Shown here piece after piece: positions 1 to 7,690 of a stretch of DNA of 64,000 nucleotides. The notes beneath the pieces are model-generated. The model made no database searches, was not told the DNA's origin, and was given only the letters and a program-made list of their open reading frames with translations. Every line of letters begins with the position of its first letter. Within the stretch, counting starts at the first letter, position 1. Source of the stretch: Gammaproteobacteria bacterium (lineage in GTDB: Bacteria; Pseudomonadota; Gammaproteobacteria; Steroidobacterales; Steroidobacteraceae); contig DAHUYP010000015.1 in assembly GCA_027315105.1 (NCBI GenBank), positions 158,982-222,981 on the forward strand, given 5' to 3'. The translations under genes and the position numbers were made by a program.

Positions 1-873
1 GTCGTGGCCGGCATCGATTTCCCGCCCGGCGATCCGGCCGATCTGATCGCGCGCAAGGCACTGCGCGTCAACCTGTCCGATCTCGCCGCCAAGGGGGCGG
101 TCCCGCGCGCCTATCTGCTGGACCTGATACTGCCCGACACGATCGACGAGGCATGGATCGCCGCCTTCGCCGCCGGACTCGCCGGCGACCAGGCCGAATA
201 CGGCGTGCACCTGATCGGGGGCGACATGAGCTCGACCTCGGGCCCGATCACGATCGCGGTCACGGCCGTCGGCGAGGCGCCGGTCGGCCGGATCATCCGG
301 CGCGGCGGCGCGCAGGCCGGCGACATCATCTTCATCACCGGCACTATCGGCGACGCCACGCTCGGGCTGTCGGTATTGCGCGCCGCGCTGCCCGCACTCG
401 ACGATGGCTCGGCGGCGTTCCTGCTCGATCGCTATCGCTTGCCGCAGCCGCGCGTTGCCCTCGGCCCGCGGCTGATCGGCATTGCCAGTGCGGCGCTCGA
501 CGTCTCGGACGGGCTGGTGGCCGATCTGCGACACATCTGCGCCGTCTCGCGCCTCGCCGCAGTCATCGAAGCCGGGACGGTGCCGCTGTCGGCCGCCGCG
601 CGCTGCGCGATCGACGGCGATCCCGCGCGCCTTGCCGGCGCTTTGACGGGCGGTGACGACTACGAGATCCTGTTCACGGCGCCCCCGGCAGCGGCGGCGC
701 GGATCGCCGAGCTGTCGCGTTCGTGCGGTACGCCGATCACGCCGATCGGCCGCATGACGGCGCTGCCGCAAGGTGAACCGCCCAGGGTGACGGTGCTCGA
801 CGGCGCCGGCCGGCCGCTGCGTTTCACCTCCGAGGGCTGGACGCATTTCGGCAAGGCCGCCGAGCCGTCGTGA
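1..873 (+). CDS. thiL: Thiamine-monophosphate kinase, 5' end cut by the window
   Basis: ThiL phosphorylates thiamine monophosphate to the diphosphate cofactor, the last step of thiamine synthesis, in the cytosol. The frame is open from base 1, so the N-terminus lies outside; family comparison suggests about 45 residues are missing. Visible family marks are the block KALRVNLSDLAAKGA near the start, the glycine-rich HLIGGDMS segment, ALDVSDGL in the middle, and the GGDDYEILF motif near residue 220. No nusB, ribH or pgpA neighbour is visible on this side. Family assignment is firm; the true start cannot be seen. Confidence 0.93.
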   Translation, partial: VVAGIDFPPGDPADLIARKALRVNLSDLAAKGAVPRAYLLDLILPDTIDEAWIAAFAAGLAGDQAEYGVHLIGGDMSSTSGPITIAVTAVGEAPVGRIIRRGGAQAGDIIFITGTIGDATLGLSVLRAALPALDDGSAAFLLDRYRLPQPRVALGPRLIGIASAALDVSDGLVADLRHICAVSRLAAVIEAGTVPLSAAARCAIDGDPARLAGALTGGDDYEILFTAPPAAAARIAELSRSCGTPITPIGRMTALPQGEPPRVTVLDGAGRPLRFTSEGWTHFGKAAEPS

Positions 874-952
874 GACGGCCGGTGTGGGATCGGCTCGAAC
901 CGACGCGGGCCGGAGGCAACACGGACAACTGAAGTCCGCAGGCAGGCTGTCC

Positions 953-1774
953 ATGATTCGAGTGACGGGACCGGGTCACCTCATATTTGCGTTCGGCACG
1001 GCGGGAATTGCCATCCTGGGCCTCGCCTACGACGACTTCGCGCTGCAATGGCAACCGCTGCCGAGTTGGATCGCCGACCCGCACCAGCTGGCGTACGCCG
1101 CCGGTCTCATCGTCCTGGGCGCGAGCTTCGGCGTGTTCGTCGAAGGCGCGGCCATACCTTCTGCGCTGCTCCTGACCGTTTATCAATCGGTCTGGGTCCT
1201 GACGCGCGGCGCCGCGCTCGTAGCCAGCCCCTTGCGCGTGGATCGCTGGCTCGGCTTCAGCGAAGCCCTGGGACTCATGATCGGCGGCTGGATCCTGCTC
1301 GCATCGTTGGTGCGGCAGATCCGCGGCTCCGACCTGCCGTTGATCGCAAGCGAGCGCGGCATGCGCGCCGCGCGGCTGCTGTTCGGCCTCTGCTGCGCCG
1401 TATATGGCCTGTCGCACTTCGCCAACGCCGACTTCACCGCCGACATGATCCCGCGCTGGTTGCCAAACCGGCTGGGGCTGGCCTACCTGACCGGTGCCGG
1501 CCATATCGCGGCCGGCCTGGCGCTTGTGTTTGCGGTCGTGCCGCGGCTGGCCGCGATACTCGAAGCGCTCATGCTGAGCTCGTTCGTGTTGCTGGTCCAT
1601 GTCCCGAGCATCGGCGCCGCCCCGGCGCTCGACTGGGCGCCGACCAGCCGGCTGCAATGGACCGCCTTCTTCATCGCATCCACATTGGCCGGCGCGGCCT
1701 GGCTTGTCGTCGGCTCGCTGCACGACAGTCCGCGAAGCGGCGCTCGAGCAACGCGGCCGAAATTACCGGCCTAG
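953..1774 (+). CDS. Multi-pass membrane protein, DoxX-like
   Basis: This 273-residue protein has about seven hydrophobic segments, separated by short charged loops such as RQIRGSDLP, so it is an inner-membrane protein. The layout resembles DoxX-like or other small membrane families, but I see no catalytic motif and assign no function. The ATG at 953 puts a hydrophobic helix directly at the N-terminus; the frame is open upstream to 884, but that extension is charged and unlike a protein start. It lies 79 bases after thiL and 61 bases before the next gene, in the same direction, so co-transcription is possible. The C-terminus is basic. Confidence 0.7.
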   Translation: MIRVTGPGHLIFAFGTAGIAILGLAYDDFALQWQPLPSWIADPHQLAYAAGLIVLGASFGVFVEGAAIPSALLLTVYQSVWVLTRGAALVASPLRVDRWLGFSEALGLMIGGWILLASLVRQIRGSDLPLIASERGMRAARLLFGLCCAVYGLSHFANADFTADMIPRWLPNRLGLAYLTGAGHIAAGLALVFAVVPRLAAILEALMLSSFVLLVHVPSIGAAPALDWAPTSRLQWTAFFIASTLAGAAWLVVGSLHDSPRSGARATRPKLPA

Positions 1775-1835
1775 AGGACGTGCCCGAGGCGCCGGCGCTC
1801 GGACCCGGCGCCGCTGATGCCAAGGAGAACCTCGA

Positions 1836-2756
1836 GTGCGGATCGCGATCATGGGAGCAGGCGGCGTCGGCGGCTACGTCGGAGTACGGTTGCAGGCCGC
1901 AGGCGAGGATGTGGCTTACGTCGCACGCGGCGCGCATCTGGCGGCGATGCTGCGCGACGGACTACGGCTGGAGGACCCCGCCGGCAGTGTCCACCTGGCG
2001 TCGGTGCGCGCAAGCGACGACCCGGCGAAGATCGGGGCCGTGGACCTGGTGCTGTTCGCCGTCAAGCTTTGGGACACGGACATCGCGGCAGCCTCGCTGT
2101 CACCGCTGCTGGCACCGCACACGCGCGTTCTGACACTGCAGAACGGCATCGACAGCGTCGAGATGATCTCCCGCCACGTGCCGCCGTCGCAGGTCGTCGG
2201 CGGCGTGATCTACGTTTCGGCCTATATTCAGCGCCCCGGGGTGATCGCCAGCCCGGGCGGCTTGCATCGCATCATCGCCGACGCCGCCGGCGGCAATGCG
2301 GTGATGGCGCGGTTCTTCGACGCCTGCAGCCGTGCCACCGGCATCGAGGCCGCCGCTACGCCCGATATCGATCGAGCGATCTGGGAAAAATTCGTCGTCC
2401 TGGCCGCCGTGTCCGGGGCGACCGCGCTGTTGCGTGCTTCGATGGGGCCGATCATCGCGAATCCGCAAACGCGCGCGTTCATACGGCAGCTGCTCGACGA
2501 GGGCGTGGCGATCGCGGCCGGTGCCGGGCATGCGATGGCGGACGGCATGGCCGAGAAGATGCTGGACCGGATCGCATCGATGCCGCCTTCGTTCCGATCG
2601 TCGATGGCCGAGGACCTCGAACACGGGCGGCGGCTGGAGTTGCAATGGCTCTCCGGCCGGATGCACGGCCTCGGCCTGCTCCACGGCGTGCCGACACCGG
2701 CGCACACCGCCGTCTATCGCGGGCTGCTGCTGCACGCCGACGGCGCGGCTCCGTAG
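1836..2756 (+). CDS. 2-dehydropantoate 2-reductase family (PanE/ApbA-like)
   Basis: Members of this family reduce ketopantoate to pantoate with NADPH in coenzyme A synthesis; many paralogues act on other 2-keto acids. The N-terminus carries a Rossmann motif, IMGAGGVGGYVG, and the segment LVLFAVKLWDT with its lysine matches the family, as does LQNGID around residue 105. The C-terminal half, containing SMAEDLEHGRRLE, fits the helical dimer domain. Length is 306 residues, normal for the family. The start is GTG, placed after AAGGAGAA at about 1821. Located just ahead of the methylthioribose genes; a role as a general reductase rather than true PanE is possible. Confidence 0.85.
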   Translation: MRIAIMGAGGVGGYVGVRLQAAGEDVAYVARGAHLAAMLRDGLRLEDPAGSVHLASVRASDDPAKIGAVDLVLFAVKLWDTDIAAASLSPLLAPHTRVLTLQNGIDSVEMISRHVPPSQVVGGVIYVSAYIQRPGVIASPGGLHRIIADAAGGNAVMARFFDACSRATGIEAAATPDIDRAIWEKFVVLAAVSGATALLRASMGPIIANPQTRAFIRQLLDEGVAIAAGAGHAMADGMAEKMLDRIASMPPSFRSSMAEDLEHGRRLELQWLSGRMHGLGLLHGVPTPAHTAVYRGLLLHADGAAP

Positions 2757-2884
2757 CTCCGCGGTGCGTATAATATCGATGGCGGAGGCAATAGCCGCCG
2801 AACGAGCCGTCGACGCACGTGGTCGTCGCGAGCGGCACGCCATCTGATCGGATGGCCGCACCTGGATCGAGTACTCATTGACCG
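2757..2884 (+). promoter_or_regulatory. Possible promoter region ahead of mtnA
   Basis: This 128-base gap contains a perfect TATAAT at about 2769-2774, unusual in such GC-rich sequence. No convincing -35 box is visible 17 bases upstream. It could drive the mtnA operon with a leader of about 105 bases. I see no riboswitch fold that I can name. Confidence 0.35.
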
Positions 2885-3976
2885 ATGAAGATCTCGGACA
2901 CCCACTACCGCACGATCTGGCCCACCGCGGCCGGAAGCGTCCGGGTCATCGACCAGTCCCGCCTGCCGTTCGAATTCACGACCGTCGATCTTGAGACTCT
3001 CGAGGACGCCGCGCGAGCCATCCGGACCATGGTGGTGCGCGGCGCACCGCTGATCGGGGCGGCGGCCGCCTACGGCCTGGCGCTCGCCGCTCGATCGGAC
3101 GCCTCGGACCAGCGCCTCGACCAGGCCGCGCGGGTACTGCAGGCCACGCGCCCCACCGCCGTCAACCTGGCGTGGGCGTTGAGGAGAATACGCGCCGCGC
3201 TGGCGGCCGCGCGGCCAGGTGAGCGTGTCGAGGCGGCGTTTCTCGAAGCGGCCGCCATCTGTGATGCCGACGTCGAGCAATGCCGCTCGATCGGCGTCCA
3301 TGGTCTCGAGATCATCCGCGCGCTGGCGGGGCCAGCCGGCCGCCGGCTCAACATCCTCACCCATTGCAACGCCGGCTGGCTCGCCTGCGTGGACTGGGGT
3401 ACGGCGCTCGCGCCGATCTACATGGCGCATGACGCCGGCATTGCGGTGCACGTCTGGGTCGACGAGACCCGGCCGCGCAACCAGGGCGCGGCGCTGACGG
3501 CCTTCGAGCTCGGCGCGCACGGGGTGGCCCATACGGTGATCGCCGATAATCTCGGCGGTCATCTGATGCAGCGGGGCGCGGTGGACATGGTGATCGTCGG
3601 CAGCGACCGGACCACGGCTGCGGGCGATGTCTGCAACAAGGTCGGCACCTATCTCAAGGCGCTCGCCGCCAGGGACAACCGCATACCTTTCTATGCAGCG
3701 CTGCCGTCCAGCAGCATCGACTGGTCGCTCGACCACGGCCGTGACATACCGATCGAGGAGCGCTCGGCGATGGAAGTCACGCACGTCACCGGCCGGACCG
3801 CTGCCGGCGCCATCGAGACCGTGCGGGTGGTGCCGGAGACGAGCCCGGCGCTCAACCTGGCGTTCGACGTGACGCCTGCGAGCCTGGTGACCGCACTGAT
3901 CACCGAGCGAGGCGTCTGCCCAGCGAGCCATGCGGGCCTGCGAAGCCTTTATCCCGATCGAGAAGCGACGCCATGA
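2885..3976 (+). CDS. mtnA: S-methyl-5-thioribose-1-phosphate isomerase
   Basis: MtnA converts methylthioribose 1-phosphate to methylthioribulose 1-phosphate in salvage of 5'-methylthioadenosine. Family marks: IRTMVVRGAPLIGAAAAYG near residue 45, the THCNAG segment with the catalytic cysteine near residue 160, and the DMVIVGSDRTTAAGDVCNK segment with the catalytic aspartate near residue 240. Length 363 is typical. Its stop overlaps the start of the aldolase gene (ATGA at 3973), and mtnK follows, so the three form one transcription unit. The eIF2B-like fold and neighbours make the assignment safe. Confidence 0.96.
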   Translation: MKISDTHYRTIWPTAAGSVRVIDQSRLPFEFTTVDLETLEDAARAIRTMVVRGAPLIGAAAAYGLALAARSDASDQRLDQAARVLQATRPTAVNLAWALRRIRAALAAARPGERVEAAFLEAAAICDADVEQCRSIGVHGLEIIRALAGPAGRRLNILTHCNAGWLACVDWGTALAPIYMAHDAGIAVHVWVDETRPRNQGAALTAFELGAHGVAHTVIADNLGGHLMQRGAVDMVIVGSDRTTAAGDVCNKVGTYLKALAARDNRIPFYAALPSSSIDWSLDHGRDIPIEERSAMEVTHVTGRTAAGAIETVRVVPETSPALNLAFDVTPASLVTALITERGVCPASHAGLRSLYPDREATP

Positions 3977-4698
3977 TCGATCCGGCCGGCGCCAACATGG
4001 ACGATGATCTGCGTCAGTGGGTGATCGCCGCCTGCCGCGAGCTCACGCGCCGCGGCCTGACCCATGGCACCTCGGGCAACGTGAGTCTGCGCCGGGGCGA
4101 GCGGGAATTCTTCATCAGCCCGACCGGCATGGCCTATGAGGCCCTCGAGCCCGACGACATTGCGCTGATGCACGCCGACGGCCGCTGGTTCGGCCGCCGC
4201 CGCCCGTCGAGCGAGTGGCGCTTTCACCGCGACATCTTCGATTCGCGGCCGGACGTCCGCGCCATCGTTCATACCCATTCCACGCACGCGACGGCGCTCG
4301 CCTGCACCGGACGCGGGATCCCGGCATTCCATTACATGATCGCACTCGCCGGCGGCCCCGACATCCGCTGCGCGCCGTACTTCACCTTCGGCACCCAGGA
4401 GCTCTCCGACGCCGCGCTCGCCGCGCTCGCGGGCCGCCGGGCGTGCCTGCTCGCCAATCACGGCGTCATCGCTCTGGGCGCCGACCTGCCGGCCGCACTC
4501 GCACTGGCCGGCGAAGTCGAGAACCTCGCCGCCCAATATTGCGCCGCGCTGGCCGTCGGGGAGGTCCGCATTCTCGATGACGGCGAGATGCGCCGCGTGA
4601 TCGAGAAATTTCGCACCTACGGCAAACCGGATGCGCCCGACTCCGGTCTCGTGTCCGGCGGCGAGTCGGCCCGAAATGCGCTCGACGAGCGACATTGA
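3973..4698 (+). CDS. Class II aldolase, probable methylthioribulose-1-phosphate aldolase
   Basis: Class II aldolase/adducin fold of 241 residues. The zinc-site motif HTHSTH is near residue 100 with a further histidine in LLANHGVI near residue 160; GTSGNVS and SPTGM form the phosphate-binding part, and SSEWRFH carries the likely catalytic glutamate. Translationally coupled to mtnA (four-base overlap) and followed after two bases by mtnK. In organisms with mtnA and mtnK but no mtnB, mtnC or mtnD next to them, this protein splits methylthioribulose 1-phosphate into dihydroxyacetone phosphate and methylthioacetaldehyde. MtnB dehydratase belongs to the same fold and is the main alternative; the context favours the aldolase. 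Confidence 0.8.
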   Translation: MIDPAGANMDDDLRQWVIAACRELTRRGLTHGTSGNVSLRRGEREFFISPTGMAYEALEPDDIALMHADGRWFGRRRPSSEWRFHRDIFDSRPDVRAIVHTHSTHATALACTGRGIPAFHYMIALAGGPDIRCAPYFTFGTQELSDAALAALAGRRACLLANHGVIALGADLPAALALAGEVENLAAQYCAALAVGEVRILDDGEMRRVIEKFRTYGKPDAPDSGLVSGGESARNALDERH

Positions 4699-4700
4699 TC

Positions 4701-6005
4701 ATGCCGACCGACGGTGCCTGCGCCCGCTACCGCATGCTCGATCCCCAGGGCCTGCTCGCGCTGATCGCCGATCTGCAGGACGTGCGCGCGCTGCTCGGCG
4801 GCGCACCGCCATCCTGGCAGGTCCGCGAAGTCGGCGACGGCAACCTCAATCTGGTCTTCATCGTCGAAGGACCGGACGGCTCGGTGTGCGTCAAGCAGGC
4901 CCTGCCCTACGTGCGCGCGGCCGGCTCGTCGTGGCCGATGTCGCTGCAGCGGGCATTCTTCGAGACGTCCTACTATCGGACGGTGGGCCCCCATGTCGGC
5001 GCGCTGATCCCCCGGATCCACCACTACGATGCCGGGCTCTACTGCACGGTCATGGAGCGGCTCTCGCCGCACATCATCCTGCGGCATGGCCTGATCGCCG
5101 GGCGCCGCTACCCGAACGTCGGCCGCGACATCGGCGAATACGTCGCCCGCGCCTGCTTCTTCACCTCCGACCTCGCACGGCCGTTCGAACGCAAGATGGA
5201 CGAACTCGCGCTGTTCGCCGGCAACAAGGATCTGATCCGCATCACGGTCGATCTGATCTTCGCGGACCCGTACCGCGTCAGTCAGCGCAATCGTCACACC
5301 TCCCCGCAGCTCGATCAGACCGCCGAGCGCTTCCGCGGCGATGGGGCGCTCAAGGTGGCCGTGGCCCGATTCGGGCAGAAATTCCTCAACGATGCGCAGG
5401 CGCTCATTCACGGCGATCTGCATTCCGGCTCGGTGATGGTCACGGAGGCCGACAGCCGCGTGATCGATCCGGAGTTCGCCTTCTACGGGCCGATCGGCTT
5501 CGACCTGGGCGCGTTCCTCGGCAATCTGCTGCTGAGCTGGTACGCGCAGCCGGGGCACGCGACCGTGAACGACGACCGGAGCGCCTATCGGGACTGGATT
5601 CTCGAACAGGCGCGCATCTTCTGGCAGACGTTCCGCCAGCGCTTTCTGGCGCTCTGGGCCGAGAACGCCCGCGGGGATGCATTCCCGGCCACGATGTTCG
5701 GCACTCCCGGGGATGCGGCCGCGCTCGATGCCGCGCGCAGCGCCTTCCTCGACTCGCTGTTTGCCGACATGCTCGGCTTCGGCGCCTGCAAGATGATCCG
5801 CCGCATCCTGGGCTTCGCGCATGTCGCCGACTTCGAGTCGATCCAGGACGCCGCCCGGCGTGCGGGCTGCGAGGCGGGCGCGCTCGCGATGGCGCATACG
5901 CTGCTGACGCAGCCGGCGCGCTTCCATTCCATCGATGACGTGATCTCGGCCGTGCCGCGCGTGCTGCGGCACGCCGGCGCTGGCGGCTCGCCGCCCGGAA
6001 CATAG
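4701..6005 (+). CDS. mtnK: 5-methylthioribose kinase
   Basis: MtnK phosphorylates methylthioribose with ATP, feeding MtnA. It belongs to the aminoglycoside-phosphotransferase kinase fold: an N-lobe with VREVGDGNLNLVF, a lysine in VCVKQALP, the catalytic loop LIHGDLHSGSVMV near residue 240, and the metal-binding DPEFAFYGPIGFDLG. Length of 434 residues is slightly above the usual 400. I prefer the ATG at 4701, two bases after the aldolase stop; a TTG at 4695 is also in frame. The gene ends the operon; the gap that follows runs into the mobile element. Confidence 0.95.
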   Translation: MPTDGACARYRMLDPQGLLALIADLQDVRALLGGAPPSWQVREVGDGNLNLVFIVEGPDGSVCVKQALPYVRAAGSSWPMSLQRAFFETSYYRTVGPHVGALIPRIHHYDAGLYCTVMERLSPHIILRHGLIAGRRYPNVGRDIGEYVARACFFTSDLARPFERKMDELALFAGNKDLIRITVDLIFADPYRVSQRNRHTSPQLDQTAERFRGDGALKVAVARFGQKFLNDAQALIHGDLHSGSVMVTEADSRVIDPEFAFYGPIGFDLGAFLGNLLLSWYAQPGHATVNDDRSAYRDWILEQARIFWQTFRQRFLALWAENARGDAFPATMFGTPGDAAALDAARSAFLDSLFADMLGFGACKMIRRILGFAHVADFESIQDAARRAGCEAGALAMAHTLLTQPARFHSIDDVISAVPRVLRHAGAGGSPPGT

Positions 6006-6165
6006 CGCCCCACGCGGATCCAATGGCCCGGCCGGCCAGGCGCCGTTCCAGGGATCGGCGGGCCACGAGCTGGCCACGCGCCGATCGGCACATGGGAGCC
6101 GGTCGACAGTCCGCATGCTCGCTGCGCCTGAAGACTCCAGCGGCGTCACCGGCACCCGATATTTC

Positions 6166-6342
6166 ATGAATCATTGCGCACACTGCGACGCGAAACTCGG
6201 CGATTTCGAGACAATCGAAGAATTGGATGCGCCGTTGCGGCTAACCGGTACCGCCTCCGCGTCGAGGCTGTTGCGATATCCCGTGAACGAACGCCTGGAG
6301 GCCGACATCATCCTCGATGTCGCTGACCGACGCGGACCTTGA
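6166..6342 (+). pseudogene. Short open frame with half zinc ribbon, possible gene remnant
   Basis: A 58-codon frame starting MNHCAHCDAKLGDF, with a CxxC pair that looks like one half of a zinc ribbon, followed by an acidic helix. The partner cysteines are missing. No clear ribosome site precedes the ATG at 6166 and the frame is open to 6115. It lies between mtnK and the left end of the mobile element, a place where gene debris is common. I do not recognise the family; it may be a remnant or chance. Confidence 0.25.
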
Positions 6343-6397
6343 GCACGGCTGACGTCGGCGCCGTCACGCAGCTTCGCCGAACCGCGTTCTGCTTGGA

Positions 6398-6411
6398 TTG
6401 GTAGCGGGGGC
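6398..6411. repeat. Left attachment repeat (attL core) of the mobile element
   Basis: The 14 bases TTGGTAGCGGGGGC are identical to 19439-19452, where they form the 3' end of the initiator tRNA-Met gene including its CCA. Such a copy of a tRNA 3' end at the far side of a recombinase-bearing segment marks the left border of an integrated element. Bases on either side differ between the two copies. Confidence 0.85.
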
Positions 6412-6444
6412 GAGATCAGGGCGCGGCATCCGATTGATTTAACT

Positions 6445-6772
6445 TATCAATTGCCGGGCGCGGGCTAATTCCGCGGTTTTCTTACCGTGCGTGTTGAAAT
6501 ACCCGGTCGAAACGATCAACTGTCTGGTCAAAACGATCAACTAGCCGCCACTACACAAAAGAACCAGTTGATCAAAACTGGGAGCCTCCAGCGATCAACT
6601 AGCCGTATCAACTGTCCAGTAGGAACCAATTGATAAATACGTATATACATCATCATCTTACCGATCAACTGTCTGCTTGTGTGTATGCAGGGCAAAACCC
6701 CCTGAAAGTTGATCGACGATGTATAGAGCGATCAACTGGTTCCCGCCTGCAAGTTGATACTGACAGTTGATC
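6445..6772. repeat. Iteron-like array, probable replication origin of the element
   Basis: Twelve copies of a nine-base motif, consensus (G/T)ATCAACTG, lie in 328 bases. Forward copies start at 6445, 6514, 6535, 6593, 6606, 6663 and 6730; reverse copies at 6565, 6627, 6706, 6751 and 6764. Two subtypes can be seen, one continuing with TC and one with GTTC. An AT-rich stretch at about 6634-6660 lies among them. The surrounding chromosome is GC-rich, so the density is far above chance. The pattern resembles plasmid or phage iterons, and the helicase gene at 7687 is nearby. A thirteenth partial copy, TATCAAC, is at 7248. Confidence 0.75.
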
Positions 6773-6800
6773 CGGAAAACCGTCACACCAAGCACCGGAA

Positions 6801-6998
6801 TTAATTACCACGCCCTGCCGCGTGCACGTCTTTTTCGATCAGCGCCCCCACAGCCTTGATCAATTTCGTCTCGGCGCCTGAGATACGTTTGATCTCGGAC
6901 GCTGTGGCGTCGCCGCCGTGCAACGTCGGTGCCTTCTTCGCCCTTTGGTAGTCGTCGACCGCATCCTTCACCCGCGTAAACTTGTTCGCTCTGGGCAT
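6801..6998 (-). CDS. Small basic protein of unknown function
   Basis: 65 residues, rich in lysine, arginine and alanine, with helical propensity (KFTRVKDAVDDYQRAKK). A good ribosome site, GGAGGG, lies seven bases ahead of the ATG, which is the main support for a real gene. It is the only minus-strand gene in the left part of the element and sits beside the iteron array, so a DNA-binding or copy-control role is conceivable but not shown. A longer overlapping minus-strand frame to 7242 has no comparable start and looks like a shadow. Confidence 0.55.
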   Translation of the reverse strand: MPRANKFTRVKDAVDDYQRAKKAPTLHGGDATASEIKRISGAETKLIKAVGALIEKDVHAAGRGN

Positions 6999-7321
6999 AC
7001 GCTAGCCCTCCGGACTGCTGGAGCTGATTCTGGCGCGCGACGGGGCCGCCAGTCAGCCTATTGCGCGATTCGCCAAGCCTGGGCGATAGTAAGACGAGGG
7101 GGCACACATTCTCCGGCGCGTGAGCATACCAGGGGTTGCGCAAAAGCGCCAGTGGTGCGAAGATGACTACGTGTAGGGCATGAAATTGGCTCCCCGCAGC
7201 TCCTACCCCGACTGAGCCCGCGCCGTCGCGGGTCTTACTCAACGATCTATCAACACTGCCTGCATCGCCGGGCGGTCCCCCAAGCTTTTGAGCATGCCTC
7301 GTGCTGCTCGAGGACCTGTCT
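6999..7321. other. Divergent intergenic region without a convincing gene
   Basis: 323 bases between the small minus-strand gene and the helicase operon. It holds a short hairpin, CCCGCG with loop CCGT and CGCGGG, at 7217-7232, and one isolated TATCAAC at 7248. Promoters for both directions should lie here, but none is clear by eye. Frames that cross it on the minus strand have no ribosome site. Confidence 0.5.
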
Positions 7322-7690
7322 ATGACGCTTCCTGCCTTTTGCTATCGCCACGCGACCGCGGCCGACCGCGAGCAGTCAAAACTATTTACAGACGCACTGC
7401 TTAAGTCCGGCCGATTCTGGCGCGATTCGGCATCCCTTCTTCACTTCAAAGTTGCTCCCGATGACTTCGTGCGCGTTGCCAACAAGCAAGCGCTGCGAGA
7501 GATTCTATTGTCTGGCGAAATCGTGCGCCTTACCGGCGACGCGGATGACGCGGCCTTCGATACGCTTTGGCTGTGGGCCATTTCGCGCCTATGGGTCCTC
7601 CCGCGGCTAGACCCCGGTAAGCCTCCCGGTAAGCCCCGGCCCGTCGCCGGTGAGCCCTACCGTGCTCACCGGCTGGGTGATCGTCGATGA
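7322..7690 (+). CDS. Unknown protein upstream of the element helicase
   Basis: 122 residues from the ATG at 7322, preceded by GAGGA; an in-frame GTG at 7301 is possible. The central part (FKVAPDDFVRVANKQALREILLSGEIVRLTGD) is a compact helix-strand mix; the tail is a proline, glycine and lysine repeat (PGKPPGKPRP). No family recognised. The stop overlaps the helicase start by four bases, so the two are translated together, suggesting a replication accessory. Confidence 0.6.
   Translation: MTLPAFCYRHATAADREQSKLFTDALLKSGRFWRDSASLLHFKVAPDDFVRVANKQALREILLSGEIVRLTGDADDAAFDTLWLWAISRLWVLPRLDPGKPPGKPRPVAGEPYRAHRLGDRR

Noticed and set aside
6445..6772. CRISPR array
   Set aside because: Repeats are only nine bases, occur in both orientations and are irregularly spaced (13 to 70 bases); no cas genes.
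7217..7232. Terminator in the gap before the helicase operon
   Set aside because: Short stem followed by TCTTAC only, without a T-run.
6805..7242. 145-codon minus-strand gene covering the gap upstream of the helicase operon
   Set aside because: No ribosome site at its start, and it overlaps in another frame a smaller gene with a clear GGAGGG.
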